Positions 26,482 through 35,454 are shown, counted from the first letter of the stretch. The stretch: 64,000 nucleotides of DNA from Mucilaginibacter sp. OK098 (GCF_900142915.1 NZ_FRCM01000005.1:639476-703475), one strand, 5' to 3'. Program-made: numbers and translations. The notes: generated from the letters alone by a model not told the origin.

Positions 26482-28845
26482 ATGATAAAAAGCTATTTGA
26501 AAATCGCCTGGCGTAACCAGCTCCGTCATAAAAGTTTTTCCTTCATCAACATCGGCGGATTATCAATCGGTATTTCGGCATGCCTGCTCATTTCCTTGTA
26601 TGTGCATTACCAGTTAAGCTATGATGCTTATCATACCAAAAAAGACAGGATATTCCGTATCACGAATTTGATGCATACGCCCGAGAACGATAATGTTAAC
26701 ATGGCATTAACCCCCGTGCTTTTGGCAACTACTTTAAACCGTAACTATCCTGAAGTAGAAGCTGCTGTTCGCTTTGAACCTAACGGAGGTATAATGAAAG
26801 TTAACAACCAATTGTTCAGGGAAGACAATGTTTACAAAGCCCAGTCTGATATATTCAATGTATTCACTTATAAATTTGCAGAAGGTAATCCTTCGCAGGC
26901 GCTTAGCGATCCGCATAGCATTGTTATAACTCAAACATTGGCTAAAAAATATTTTGGCAGCGGCAGCGCTATGGGTAAAAACATCATTTGTAATAGCCAG
27001 ACTTATCGTGTATCCGCCGTATTGGAGGATTTGCCTGAAAACTCAGACATGAAAATCAGCGCACTGCTGCCGGGAGATTATTCAAAAACAACAACCTGGT
27101 TGGCTGATAATTTTTCTGTTTACACCTTCGTGCTTTTTAAACAACGGCCCGATATAACGGCTTTTGAAAATAAGCTTGCGAAGATCTCAAAAGAAGATAT
27201 CCAGCCCGAGTTAAATAAAATGGGTGCTGTAAAATATTCTATGAAATTTAATACTGAACCTTTAGCCAGTGTGCATTTTAGTACCGGTAAGTTAGGCGAC
27301 CTGGTTAAAGGGGACAAACAACTGGTTTATATTTTCTCCATATTATCTATAGTAATATTAATTATTGCCCTGTTAAATTATATCAACCTTTCAACCGCCC
27401 GGGCTACCGAAAGAGCTAAAGAAGTAGGGGTACGTAAAGTAAACGGAGCTATTCAATCCAGCCTTGTAGGCCAATTTTTGTTCGAATCGTTTTTTGTCAC
27501 CTTTATAGCGCTGGTTATTTCAATTGCATTAACGGTGATCATGCTGCCGTTTTTAAACAGCTTACTGCAAATAAGGATCTCTTTTTGGAGTTCATCGCTT
27601 AGCTTTTTAATTATTTGCGGATTGGTTTTAGCGTCTTCATTACTAACCGGCTTATATCCTTCGTTTGTATTGTCGGCGTTTTCACCAATTACTGCTTTAA
27701 AAGGAAACTTTAAACATGCTGCAAAAGGTTTAACCCTGCGCAAGGTTATCACCGTTACCCAGTTTGTAATTGCAACAGTAATGATAGCCGGGGCATTTAT
27801 TATGAACAGGCAAATCAATTTTGTACAGCACCGCTCTTTAGGTTATGATAAAAGCCAGGTATTAAGTGTATCGCTGCCGGATGATTCAGTAGCCCTGCTG
27901 CGGGTTGCCCCATTTAACAATACGCTTAAACAAATGAGCCAGGTGAAAGGAACATCCGTTCAAAACGGACTTTCCATAATTAATAGCGTGCAGGCCAAAG
28001 CAACTACTTTGGTAAAGTCGAACGGGGTGAAAAGGGAATTAATGTCGAATTACTTTTCTATTGACGACAAATTTATCCCGCTGTTGAACGTGAACCTTGC
28101 TGCCGGCAGGAATTTCTCTGAGAAGATGGCAACTGATAAAAAAGAGGGTTTTATAGTGAACGAAGCCTTTGTAAGCCAGGTAGGATGGAAGAACCCTATT
28201 GGCCAGGCCATTGAAGGGTTTGATCATAAAGGCCACGTGGTAGGTGTAGTTAAAAATTTTCATTACGAATCAATGCATAGCCCTGTTGCACCATTAGTAA
28301 TGGTTTATACTACATTCAGGCCATCATCTATTTTGGTAAAGATCAGTCCCAACAATCTGCAGCTTATAAAAAATGCATGGCAAACCTATTTTCCTGATGT
28401 CCCTTTTAATTTTGAATTTATGGACAGCGCTTTTAATACCCTGTATCAAAAGGATGTTACCAGCATTAAGCTGTTTAATTATTTTACCCTGCTATCAATT
28501 CTCTTAGCCAGCCTTGGTTTGTATGGCCTGGCACACCTTATTGCTACCCAGCGCACCAAAGAGATAGGTATCCGCAAAGTGCTGGGCGCCGCTTTAAGCC
28601 AATTATTGGTACTGTTAGCAAAAGATTTTGTTAAGCTGATAGCCCTTGCAGCAGTGCTGGCAATTCCGATAACCTGGTTGATTATGAATAAATGGCTTTC
28701 ATCCTATGCTTATCACATCAATATTAACTGGTGGCTGCTGGTGTCGCCAGTATTTGTTATCCTGCTTATTTCAATCCTGGTTATTAGTTATCAAACCATA
28801 AAAGTGGCGGTAACTAATCCGGTTAAAAGTTTGAAGAGTGAGTAA
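26482..28845 (+). CDS. FtsX/MacB-type ABC transporter permease, 787 aa
   Basis: This is the third paralogue in the neighbourhood. It opens with MIKSYLKIAWRNQLRHKSFSFINIGG and has two MacB-type periplasmic domains, each followed by membrane helices (RAKEVGVRKVNGA near 318 and RTKEIGIRKVLGA near 695). It stands alone with its own promoter region and no ATPase partner. As for the other two, its cargo is unknown; lipoprotein or antimicrobial peptide extrusion is the usual family role. Confidence 0.85.
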   Translation: MIKSYLKIAWRNQLRHKSFSFINIGGLSIGISACLLISLYVHYQLSYDAYHTKKDRIFRITNLMHTPENDNVNMALTPVLLATTLNRNYPEVEAAVRFEPNGGIMKVNNQLFREDNVYKAQSDIFNVFTYKFAEGNPSQALSDPHSIVITQTLAKKYFGSGSAMGKNIICNSQTYRVSAVLEDLPENSDMKISALLPGDYSKTTTWLADNFSVYTFVLFKQRPDITAFENKLAKISKEDIQPELNKMGAVKYSMKFNTEPLASVHFSTGKLGDLVKGDKQLVYIFSILSIVILIIALLNYINLSTARATERAKEVGVRKVNGAIQSSLVGQFLFESFFVTFIALVISIALTVIMLPFLNSLLQIRISFWSSSLSFLIICGLVLASSLLTGLYPSFVLSAFSPITALKGNFKHAAKGLTLRKVITVTQFVIATVMIAGAFIMNRQINFVQHRSLGYDKSQVLSVSLPDDSVALLRVAPFNNTLKQMSQVKGTSVQNGLSIINSVQAKATTLVKSNGVKRELMSNYFSIDDKFIPLLNVNLAAGRNFSEKMATDKKEGFIVNEAFVSQVGWKNPIGQAIEGFDHKGHVVGVVKNFHYESMHSPVAPLVMVYTTFRPSSILVKISPNNLQLIKNAWQTYFPDVPFNFEFMDSAFNTLYQKDVTSIKLFNYFTLLSILLASLGLYGLAHLIATQRTKEIGIRKVLGAALSQLLVLLAKDFVKLIALAAVLAIPITWLIMNKWLSSYAYHININWWLLVSPVFVILLISILVISYQTIKVAVTNPVKSLKSE

Positions 28846-28869
28846 AATTACCAGCCGCTTTTAATCTCA

Positions 28870-28955
28870 GTGTCCACTGTGCCTTCTCTGCTTTCTCTGT
28901 GGCTAATTTTAACGCGGAGTTCACAGAGATATGCACAAAGTTCGCAGAGATTTAA
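28870..28955. repeat. CTCTGTG-type dispersed palindromic repeat
   Basis: CTCTGTG (28897-28903) and CACAGAG (28924-28930) form a stem around TTAACGCGGAG, with further copies of the same words nearby (TTCGCAGAG, CTTCTCTGC). This wording is common in intergenic palindromic repeats of many bacteria. It follows the third permease gene and may end its transcript. Confidence 0.45.
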
Positions 28956-29057
28956 AAGTAAGATGAGCCTTACACCAAAGCAAACTTGAGCCTTACAGCA
29001 AACCTTGCCCTTTATTTTAACTCCATCTTTGTTTTGTAATTAAAACATAGAGAAAAA

Positions 29058-29870
29058 ATGAAAAAGGTAATATTAGTAACAGGCGCTTCGGCAGGAATAG
29101 GTAAAGATTTTGCTAAACACCTGTTACAGGATGGACACATAGTTTATGGCGCTGCCCGCAGGGTTGATAAAATGGAAGACATCCGCAAGCTTGGCGTAAA
29201 AGTTTTGGAGATGGATGTAACTGATGATGCAGCAATGGTTAACGGTGTTGATACCATTATTAAAGCAGAGGGCAGGATAGATGTGCTGATAAACAACGCA
29301 GGTTTTGGCTCATATGGCGCTATTGAAGAAGTATCCATCAGTGATGCAAAATACCAGCTTGATGTAAACTTGTTTGGCGCTGCACGCTTAGCACAGCTTG
29401 TGATCCCCCATATGCGGAAAGAGCATTTCGGGCGTATTATAAATATATCATCCATTGGTGGTAAATTGGCAAGCATGCTTGGCGGCTGGTACCACGCAAG
29501 TAAATTTGCGCTGGAAGGTTTAAGCGATAGCTTGCGTAATGAAGTTGAACAATTTGGGATTGATGTGGTGGTAATTGAGCCGGGCGGTGTAAAATCTGAA
29601 TGGAGCGGGATTGCGGCTGATAATTTGTATAAAGTTTCTGGTAATACCAATTACAAACCATTAGTTGATAGTTTTGCCGTGATCATGCGAAAAACCGAAA
29701 CTAAAAATGCTGACCCTATTGTAATTGTAGACCTGGTACGCAAGGCTATTGAGGCAAAAAAACCAAAAACGCGTTATTCAGGTGGTTACATGGCAAAATT
29801 AGGACTGTTTATGAGATGGCTGTTACCCGACCGCTTATTTGATAAAATGCTGATGAGTCAATTAAAATAG
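29058..29870 (+). CDS. Short-chain dehydrogenase/reductase (SDR)
   Basis: Classical SDR motifs are in place: TGASAGIG at 8-15 (nucleotide binding), NNAG at 79-82, Ser131/132, and YHASK with Tyr145 and Lys149 as catalytic residues. ARRVDK after beta-2 points to NADP. The C-terminus has extra helices (GLFMRWLLPDRLF) seen in oxidoreductases of the retinol-dehydrogenase-like group. It is followed after 43 bp by an AraC-type regulator and probably shares its transcript. Substrate unknown. Confidence 0.85.
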   Translation: MKKVILVTGASAGIGKDFAKHLLQDGHIVYGAARRVDKMEDIRKLGVKVLEMDVTDDAAMVNGVDTIIKAEGRIDVLINNAGFGSYGAIEEVSISDAKYQLDVNLFGAARLAQLVIPHMRKEHFGRIINISSIGGKLASMLGGWYHASKFALEGLSDSLRNEVEQFGIDVVVIEPGGVKSEWSGIAADNLYKVSGNTNYKPLVDSFAVIMRKTETKNADPIVIVDLVRKAIEAKKPKTRYSGGYMAKLGLFMRWLLPDRLFDKMLMSQLK

Positions 29871-29913
29871 TTGATTAAGTTTATACCGAATTATTATAAT
29901 AAAGATCATTAAA

Positions 29914-30717
29914 ATGGAAGACAAAAGTCACATCCAGCTTAATAATATGCTTTATTCATGCGTTGATGAGAAACAGCGCGGGAATGAGCAGTTTGTACCC
30001 GAACATGCTTTAGGGTACATTATATCAGGTGAGGCCCACCTACAAACAAACCATGGATTAATGGTTTTGAAAGCAGGAACAATTGGGCTTATCCGGCGGA
30101 ATCAACTCGTTAAATCTGTTAAAGTACCATCTCCGGGCGGTGAGTTTAAATCTATTAATATCTTTCTCGACCAGGATTTTTTACGGCGTTATAGCGCAGA
30201 AAATAAGCTGCCAAAGGCCGAAAAATATACCGGGGACCCAATGCGGCTATTACCGGATGATCCATTTATAGAAGGATATTTTAATTCACTGATACCTTAT
30301 TTTGACCAGGCGCGGCTGCTTCAAAGTACAATGGCCGAATTAAAAACCAGGGAAGCTGTTGAACTAATCCTTAAGCTTGATCCTGATTTTCATGATTTTT
30401 TGTTTGACTTTAGCGAGCCTTACAAAATTGATCTGGAGGCTTACATGAACCAAAATTACATGTATAATGTGCCGGTTATTCAATTTGCCAAACTTACCGG
30501 CAGAAGCCTGGCGAGCTTTAAACGAGATTTTGAAAAAGTGTTCCAGGCGCCTCCTGGTCAGTGGCTGCAGCAAAAACGGCTTTCTGAAGCCTATTACCTG
30601 ATCAGGGAGAAAGGCCGTAAACCTTCAGACGTTTATCTTGACGTTGGTTTTGAGAACCTTTCTCATTTTTCATACACCTTTAAAAAGTCATTTGGGGTGG
30701 CGCCATCTATGTTGTAG
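29914..30717 (+). CDS. AraC-family transcriptional regulator
   Basis: Residues 1-150 form a cupin-like sensor domain (EHALGYIISGEAHLQTNHGLMVL), and residues 165-267 hold two helix-turn-helix motifs typical of AraC (FAKLTGRSLASFKRDFEKVF and DVYLDVGFENLSHFSYTFKK with FGVAPS near the end). It is 43 bp downstream of the SDR gene and is the likely regulator of that operon. The effector cannot be predicted. Confidence 0.85.
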   Translation: MEDKSHIQLNNMLYSCVDEKQRGNEQFVPEHALGYIISGEAHLQTNHGLMVLKAGTIGLIRRNQLVKSVKVPSPGGEFKSINIFLDQDFLRRYSAENKLPKAEKYTGDPMRLLPDDPFIEGYFNSLIPYFDQARLLQSTMAELKTREAVELILKLDPDFHDFLFDFSEPYKIDLEAYMNQNYMYNVPVIQFAKLTGRSLASFKRDFEKVFQAPPGQWLQQKRLSEAYYLIREKGRKPSDVYLDVGFENLSHFSYTFKKSFGVAPSML

Positions 30718-30731
30718 CCATTACCTTGCTA

Positions 30732-31655
30732 TTAATTTCTCTGTATCGGCGTTATCCTAAACTCCTTTTTCAGGTTACTTCTAATAATTCCGATAAAATG
30801 AAACTGACCGATTTTGTCGGCTGTAAGCTGTTTAAAAAGGTTGTCGGAGGTTTCAATCATCATATTATTAAAGGAATGTATGATGTCGCCGCTAAGAATA
30901 CCGGCTTTTTCTGCAGGACTGCCGGCAGATACTTCCGAAATAAACAAAGCCTGCTTATTTGGAAGCTCGTGCATAGCCCTCAGCTTAGGTACCAATTCTA
31001 TCTGTTGCATCACAATACCAAGGTAGGCTCTTTTTACCTTCCCAAATCGGATGAGCTGGCTTGCAATTTCTTTTGCAGTGTTGATGCTAATTGCAAAACA
31101 GAGGCCCTGTGCTCCGCGAATGGTAGCAGTGTTTACTCCAATTACTTCTCCGTCTGAATTAATAAGCGGTCCCCCTGAATTACCGGGATTTAAGGCAGCA
31201 TCAGTTTGAATCATGCTATCCATCATTCTTCCATTCTGATTTTCAAGCGTTCTTCCCAAAGCACTTACAACACCGGCTGTTACCGTGTGATGAAAGCCCA
31301 AAGGATTACCAATGGCTATTACCAGTTGTCCGATTCTAAGCAGGTCTGCATCCCCGAGCTTTGCCGGGGTAAAATCTGCGTCGGATATTTTTAGAATGGC
31401 CAGATCTGTGTCCGGGTCTTCACCAATTAATGTAGCCTGCCTTGAAGTGCCGTCATGTAATTTAACTTTGATGTTTGTGGAATTATGTACCACATGGCTG
31501 TTAGTGAATAAATAGCCATCTGAGGAAAACAGGAAGCCTGAACCCGTACCTGACAGTTGTTCTTTTTTATTGGTGTTATTGAATATTTCGATTTTAACTA
31601 CTGCCGTTTTAACCTTTTCGACAGCATCGATAATTGTAGCTGAATAGCTATCCAT
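30732..31655 (-). CDS. HtrA/DegP-like S1C serine protease without signal peptide
   Basis: The protease domain has the triad His54 (TNSHVVHN), Asp84 (PDTDLAIL) and Ser160 (LNPGNSGGP), and one PDZ domain covers the last 90 residues (LGIVMQQIELVP, AGSPAEKAGILSGDIIHSF). At 307 residues it lacks the second PDZ of DegP. The N-terminus (MDSYSATIIDAVEKV) is polar, with no signal peptide or membrane anchor and no alternative upstream start, so the product appears cytosolic. It converges with the AraC gene, 14 bp apart. Confidence 0.85.
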   Translation of the reverse strand: MDSYSATIIDAVEKVKTAVVKIEIFNNTNKKEQLSGTGSGFLFSSDGYLFTNSHVVHNSTNIKVKLHDGTSRQATLIGEDPDTDLAILKISDADFTPAKLGDADLLRIGQLVIAIGNPLGFHHTVTAGVVSALGRTLENQNGRMMDSMIQTDAALNPGNSGGPLINSDGEVIGVNTATIRGAQGLCFAISINTAKEIASQLIRFGKVKRAYLGIVMQQIELVPKLRAMHELPNKQALFISEVSAGSPAEKAGILSGDIIHSFNNMMIETSDNLFKQLTADKIGQFHFIGIIRSNLKKEFRITPIQRN

Positions 31656-31932
31656 AAAAATCCTTTCAACATAGGTTCACAAATCACGTTCCCATTAACT
31701 AATCATACCATTTTACACCACAAAGCAGGATAAAATGGCTGATTATGCAAGTAAATGATGTTAAAGTGTCAGGTTAAGGCTTGATATACAGGTTTACCTG
31801 TTCATCATTATGCACAGAAATATCCCATTCCTATTCGTATCGCAATTGTCAAAACAATAAACTGAATGTTCATGCCGCGTTAAAATATTTTCAATGTGGT
31901 AAACTTGAACTTATATTAATCAAGAAATAAAT
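31656..31932. other. Intergenic stretch before tRNA-Arg
   Basis: The stretch contains one perfect palindrome ACAGGTTTACCTGT (31788-31801) and otherwise nothing recognisable. It must hold the promoter of the leftward HtrA-like gene. Confidence 0.45.
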
Positions 31933-31940
31933 TATCTTTG
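31933..31940 (+). promoter_or_regulatory. -7 box (TATCTTTG) of the tRNA-Arg gene
   Basis: TATCTTTG matches TAnnTTTG and ends 8 bp before the mature tRNA 5' end; a TTG at 31905-31907 could serve as a weak -33 element. Confidence 0.5.
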
Positions 31941-31948
31941 CCGATATT

Positions 31949-32020
31949 GCTCCCGTAGTTCAACGGATAGAATTATGGTTTCCGGTACCATCGATATGAG
32001 TTCGAATCTCGTCGGGAGCA
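31949..32020 (+). tRNA. tRNA-Arg (CCG)
   Basis: A complete cloverleaf: acceptor GCTCCCG/CGGGAGC, D stem GTTC/GAAT, anticodon stem ATGGT/ACCAT with loop TTCCGGT giving anticodon CCG, T arm ATGAG-TTCGAAT-CTCGT, discriminator A at 32020. CCA is not encoded. It marks the left border of the low-oxygen gene block. Confidence 0.93.
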
Positions 32021-32103
32021 CTTTTTTACCACTGTTTCATTATAGTGTGAAAATATTCAAGAAGTTTTTGTAGAAACCTTCGGACTAATTTCCAAGGTTT
32101 TTT
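32017..32103 (+). repeat. Left copy of a tRNA-trailer/terminator repeat (partner at 58093)
   Basis: From the last bases of the tRNA through its terminator, this block resembles 58093-58186. The best part, ATATTCAAGAAGTTTTTGT followed by GAAnCCTTCGGAnTAATTTC, is nearly identical. The similarity starts at AGCAC, i.e. only the last few tRNA bases are shared. Such a pair at both ends of a gene block suggests a duplication event or a degraded attachment-like boundary. Confidence 0.65.
32074..32103 (+). terminator. Rho-independent terminator of tRNA-Arg
   Basis: AAACCTT (32074-32080) pairs with AAGGTTT (32094-32100) across a 13-nt loop, and a run of six T ends at 32103. Confidence 0.7.
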
Positions 32104-32501
32104 CTGGAGCCATCACGCCCACCGTCATTTTAGACCAATCTAACGACCCTCTGCCTGTGCTGTACATATTACCATTGATCAAGCGGGAGCGGGACTAAAA
32201 TCAAACTAATTTGAAGGAGATTTGCGGTGTTAGTAATCAATAATTGACTTGTAAATAATTTGTTGTGTTTTTTTAAAGGATGGATTTTAATTTTTTTACA
32301 TTTTTTGGGGACAGCTGACTAAATAATAATCATGAGCAATAATAGGGTAGTGAAAGTATTTCATCGCAAATTGAGTCAGGGAAAATCGCAAGTCGTTTTT
32401 TAGCAGGGATAAAGGTCAAGATGAATTCTTAGCTATACTTAAACGTTGTTTATCGTCTGTAAATAGTTCGTATCTAAAATATGCTATGGTATTGTGCCAA
32501 T
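32104..32501. other. Non-coding stretch between tRNA-Arg and the L,D-transpeptidase-like gene
   Basis: No ORF or RNA is recognised. From about 32440 to 32501 it carries sequence (AAACGTTGTTTATCG and onwards) that corresponds to the former 3' end of the neighbouring gene, because the remnant at 57840 encodes a longer C-terminus there. The gene at 32502 was therefore probably shortened. Confidence 0.5.
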
Positions 32502-33614
32502 TCAAAGCTTTTCTGCACGGTATAGAGCCCTTTCAAGCTTTTCGTCCCGGTGGTCAATGTCTTTATAGCTAATTAGCACGCCATCCTGCATTTCGCAGGT
32601 ATAATATGTTACATAAACGGCCAACGGCTTTGTCAATTGAAAATGCCTCGCTCCTCTGTTGCCAACCTGGCGGCCGTATAATAGCGAAGCTAATTTACCG
32701 GCATTTTGCACGGTGATAAAATTATTAGCTATCAATTGCTTCCCTTCAGCCGGGATTGTCAGCGGATTTTTTTTCTGGCCTAACACCATTGTGCCGTTAT
32801 CGGCAACGAATTCATTGAACGAGGAAGGTAAATTGCCAAAGACTCCACTTTTTATTTTAAACCTGTAAACAGTGTCGTTGATATAATAGCTTAATATTTT
32901 CGACGGTACATTGATTGCTATGAAATTATTAACGTTACCATCCACCCAGCGCATCCTTTCAAGGTTAACCGCCATCAGCCTTATTTCGCTTTCAGGCGTT
33001 TCATAACAGTCGCCGGTATAGAGCCCGGTAACCAGGTGCATTTTATACTGCAGAGATTTGTAAGATGCCGATGTTGGCTGGGCGCTGATAATTGCGCTGT
33101 AAAAATCCTTTTGAGCAAGGGCATTTGCCAGGATAACTTCAGCCCGGAAACCAGTTCCTGTTTTCTTGTCTATTTTAGCTGGCGGCCACTCCAGGTTCAG
33201 CCGGCCATAGTGCAGGTTGTTTGCAAAAGCAATTACCGCATCTGTTAACATAATATCATAAAGCGCTGTTTGCCGGTTATTTGATTTGCCGGAATTTTCA
33301 ATAAGCTCATGAAGCTTGGGGTAGAGCAATTGAGAGGGATGATAATCAGAATGATTCAATCCATATTGTATTACGCAGTCCAGCAAAAGCATAGCATCCC
33401 AGGCATGGGTTTTTACTGTATCCGGCGCTATCCAGGCAAGCCGGAATCCAGCCGCTTTATAAAACCTTTCTACAGAATTAGGATAATATAATTCATTTCG
33501 GTGTGCTGCTAATTGTGCACGGATAGCGGTTGTATCTGCTGCCTTCAAATTTGAGGCTGCGAGTAGCAGCAATAGTGAAACATAACATCTGGTTAACCGC
33601 TTGACTTTTCGCAT
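32502..33614 (-). CDS. L,D-transpeptidase (YcbB/LdtD)-like protein lacking the catalytic Cys
   Basis: The frame opens at 33677, but the ATG at 33614 is chosen: it gives a signal peptide (MRKVKRLTRCYVSLLLLLAASNLKA) and leaves the regulatory palindrome 33664-33677 upstream. The N-terminal half matches the scaffold domain of YcbB (FYKAAGFRLAWIAPD, GLNHSDYHPSQL). INVPSKILSYYIND marks the start of the YkuD fold. The usual HxxxxxxxSxGCxRV is replaced by LIANNFITVQNA, with Phe299 where the catalytic Cys should be, and about 100 residues of the catalytic domain are missing. The C-terminal PLAVYVTYYTCEMQDG is kept. It is probably a pseudoenzyme, perhaps a peptidoglycan-binding or regulatory protein, or a decaying gene. 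Confidence 0.7.
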   Translation of the reverse strand: MRKVKRLTRCYVSLLLLLAASNLKAADTTAIRAQLAAHRNELYYPNSVERFYKAAGFRLAWIAPDTVKTHAWDAMLLLDCVIQYGLNHSDYHPSQLLYPKLHELIENSGKSNNRQTALYDIMLTDAVIAFANNLHYGRLNLEWPPAKIDKKTGTGFRAEVILANALAQKDFYSAIISAQPTSASYKSLQYKMHLVTGLYTGDCYETPESEIRLMAVNLERMRWVDGNVNNFIAINVPSKILSYYINDTVYRFKIKSGVFGNLPSSFNEFVADNGTMVLGQKKNPLTIPAEGKQLIANNFITVQNAGKLASLLYGRQVGNRGARHFQLTKPLAVYVTYYTCEMQDGVLISYKDIDHRDEKLERALYRAEKL

Positions 33615-33663
33615 CGTTTTATAATTTATGCTGTAAAGTTCATTAATAGTTATTGGCTGTTCG

Positions 33664-33677
33664 ATGATCTGGATCAT
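33664..33677. promoter_or_regulatory. FNR-like operator ATGATCTGGATCAT (L,D-transpeptidase-like gene)
   Basis: A perfect dyad of the regulon motif ATGAY-N4-RTCAT; its centre lies 56 bp before the preferred ATG (33614). It overlaps the upstream in-frame ATG, which argues against that start. Confidence 0.7.
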
Positions 33678-33740
33678 TCTAAAACCTGATGTTCAGCACT
33701 ATTTGAAAAATTACCGGCTTAATTTCCTATAAAAAAGCAA

Positions 33741-34526
33741 TTAAGATGGGAAGATAAGCAAAGGAATAGTGATGTGCGCAGGAAGCGTCGCAGCTAAATA
33801 CCTCCCTATAATTTCCTCGAAATGAAACCTGTGGTTAACCAGTACCAGCAGGTCATTATGCATACCATTGATAATCACGTCTACAGCAGTTAACAGATTA
33901 TCCTCCTTGATATTGTTAAAAAATAACTGCTCATACTTAACATTGCAAGCAACCTGGTCATTAAACAATTGCAAGGCATATTTTTGTTCGATGCCCGGCA
34001 ATCCCTTTGCTGATAAATGTGCAATTAAAAGATCTGCCTGGTATGGTTTTGCGAAAAGAGCCAGGTATTGAACTATTTTAATCCTACAGTAACGCAAGTC
34101 GGCGATATAAACCAGGCGCTCAACTTGTTTTATCGGCCAACCGACTGGGACCAACATCAGCGGGCAAAGTACCTTATTGAGTATGGTATGAACGTTCAAC
34201 CTGCTGCCGGTAGCAGGAAGGTGACCGCCCATCCCTTTAATCATCATCCATACCTGGTTGTTGTTTACAACACAGGCCATTTGATTTTCATCCATAGCCG
34301 AAACATCGAGTTCCTCTGTGCCCGGATGTAATGTTTCTGCCTGTTGTCCGGTATGTTTATCACTTTGAATAGTATCGGCCATTGTCTTTTCAGTAACCCT
34401 GGTGCTTATTTTACAAGTGCTTGCCAGTAAAATATTTGCCCCTATATGTTCAGCAATATTCAATGCGAATTCCAAAGCGTGTTTGGCTTCGGGCGAGTTA
34501 TCATTAAAAACAAGAATGGTTTTCAT
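33741..34526 (-). CDS. Universal stress protein (UspA family), two-domain
   Basis: The 261 residues contain two Usp-like halves. The first starts MKTILVFNDNSPEAKHALEFALNIAEHIGANILLA and is followed by a degenerate stretch; the second starts RLVYIADLRYCRIKIVQYLALFAKPYQADLLIAHLS and ends in LPAHITIPLLIFP. The ATP-binding GxxGHG motif of Usp is not evident, so nucleotide binding is doubtful. An FNR-like site lies 70 bp upstream. It is the first of three Usp genes in this block, which suggests a role in low-oxygen or stationary-phase survival. Confidence 0.75.
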   Translation of the reverse strand: MKTILVFNDNSPEAKHALEFALNIAEHIGANILLASTCKISTRVTEKTMADTIQSDKHTGQQAETLHPGTEELDVSAMDENQMACVVNNNQVWMMIKGMGGHLPATGSRLNVHTILNKVLCPLMLVPVGWPIKQVERLVYIADLRYCRIKIVQYLALFAKPYQADLLIAHLSAKGLPGIEQKYALQLFNDQVACNVKYEQLFFNNIKEDNLLTAVDVIINGMHNDLLVLVNHRFHFEEIIGRYLAATLPAHITIPLLIFPS

Positions 34527-34589
34527 TTTACCGGGATTAAAGGACTATCAGCCCGGTTGTAAAGCTCAGCAATAGTGTATAAACATTAT

Positions 34590-34603
34590 ATGACGCCCAT
34601 CAT
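34590..34603. promoter_or_regulatory. FNR-like operator ATGACGCCCATCAT (Usp gene)
   Basis: A 14-bp dyad with half-sites ATGAC/ATCAT, centred 70 bp before the Usp ATG at 34526 and overlapping the stop codon of the upstream gene. Confidence 0.7.
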
Positions 34604-35454
34604 AAAACCAACTGTTTGTTGTCAAATTTTCGCGGAATATCATACTCTATTTTTATAACATTGAACTTTGCATAACTGAAGTCGCCTTTTGGTAATTTCC
34701 ATATGGCTTCAATGCTTGTTGGTACCATTATGCCGTTCATTTCTTTGTAATTACCCAATTTACCTACCCATGTTTCCAGGCTTTCTTCGCCCATGTACCG
34801 TTTAGTTTCAAATTGAGTTATCTCCCCTTTGTTGTTAAAAGTTACGATATAACAGCAGGACAGTTCGTTGTGGTTAAAGGTTAGTTTTGCTGTATGGGTA
34901 TCAATTGCAGTCCAACCTAAGTTTTTGCCGGGCAATAAATTTGTAGGGAACCAAACATTTTCGGCGAGCCATCTCAACAGTTCTCCCTGGCTAATTTTTT
35001 CGCCTTCTGCGTTTACAATATTGTAAAGAGAAAACAGTGAAACTATCAGCCTTCCCTTACCCCTTATATACATATCACGTGCAGTAAACATCCAGGTTTT
35101 GCCTTTCCATATAAAACCGGGCTTTTCCATAGTGAAATATTGTTCCCCTTTTATGCTTGCCCATTTTTTATCCGGGCCAGCTTTAAATTGCCCTGTATGT
35201 ATTAGCCTGGCGTAATTAATATACGGCTGACCTTCGGTTAATATGTGCTTAAAATACCGCTGAACAGGCTCAGGCAAACCGACTAGTTGCCGGTAAGAAA
35301 ATTTTTTATGTGAAACCGAATTCGATAGGGCGAACAGTTCTTTTACCTCGTTATTAAATTGATGAGATAGCCTTACTCTCTTCAAAAAAATGATGACGAG
35401 TATTCCGGTTATTATAAATAATATTACCATAGGTTTTATATATTGCAAGTACAT
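34600..35454 (-). CDS. Membrane-anchored DUF6544/DUF6920-like protein
   Basis: One N-terminal membrane helix (residues 9-26) anchors a soluble domain of 250 residues with motifs PEPVQRYFKHILTEGQPYI, GQFKAGPDKKWASIKGEQYF and WTAIDTHTAKLTFNH. These resemble a conserved bacterial domain of unknown function with a lipocalin-like beta fold; the family assignment is from memory of its wording and should be treated as probable. It lies between the first Usp gene and the divergent kinase operon; the operator at 35605 is 150 bp upstream and may or may not act on it. Confidence 0.6.
   Translation of the reverse strand: MYLQYIKPMVILFIITGILVIIFLKRVRLSHQFNNEVKELFALSNSVSHKKFSYRQLVGLPEPVQRYFKHILTEGQPYINYARLIHTGQFKAGPDKKWASIKGEQYFTMEKPGFIWKGKTWMFTARDMYIRGKGRLIVSLFSLYNIVNAEGEKISQGELLRWLAENVWFPTNLLPGKNLGWTAIDTHTAKLTFNHNELSCCYIVTFNNKGEITQFETKRYMGEESLETWVGKLGNYKEMNGIMVPTSIEAIWKLPKGDFSYAKFNVIKIEYDIPRKFDNKQLVL

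Noticed and set aside
31788..31801. Palindrome ACAGGTTTACCTGT as a regulatory site
   Set aside because: It is isolated, not repeated elsewhere in the window and not at a clear promoter position, so nothing more than its presence can be stated.
33614..33677. Longer N-terminus of the L,D-transpeptidase-like protein from ATG 33677
   Set aside because: It would place 21 polar residues before a normal signal peptide and would lie on top of a perfect regulatory palindrome.
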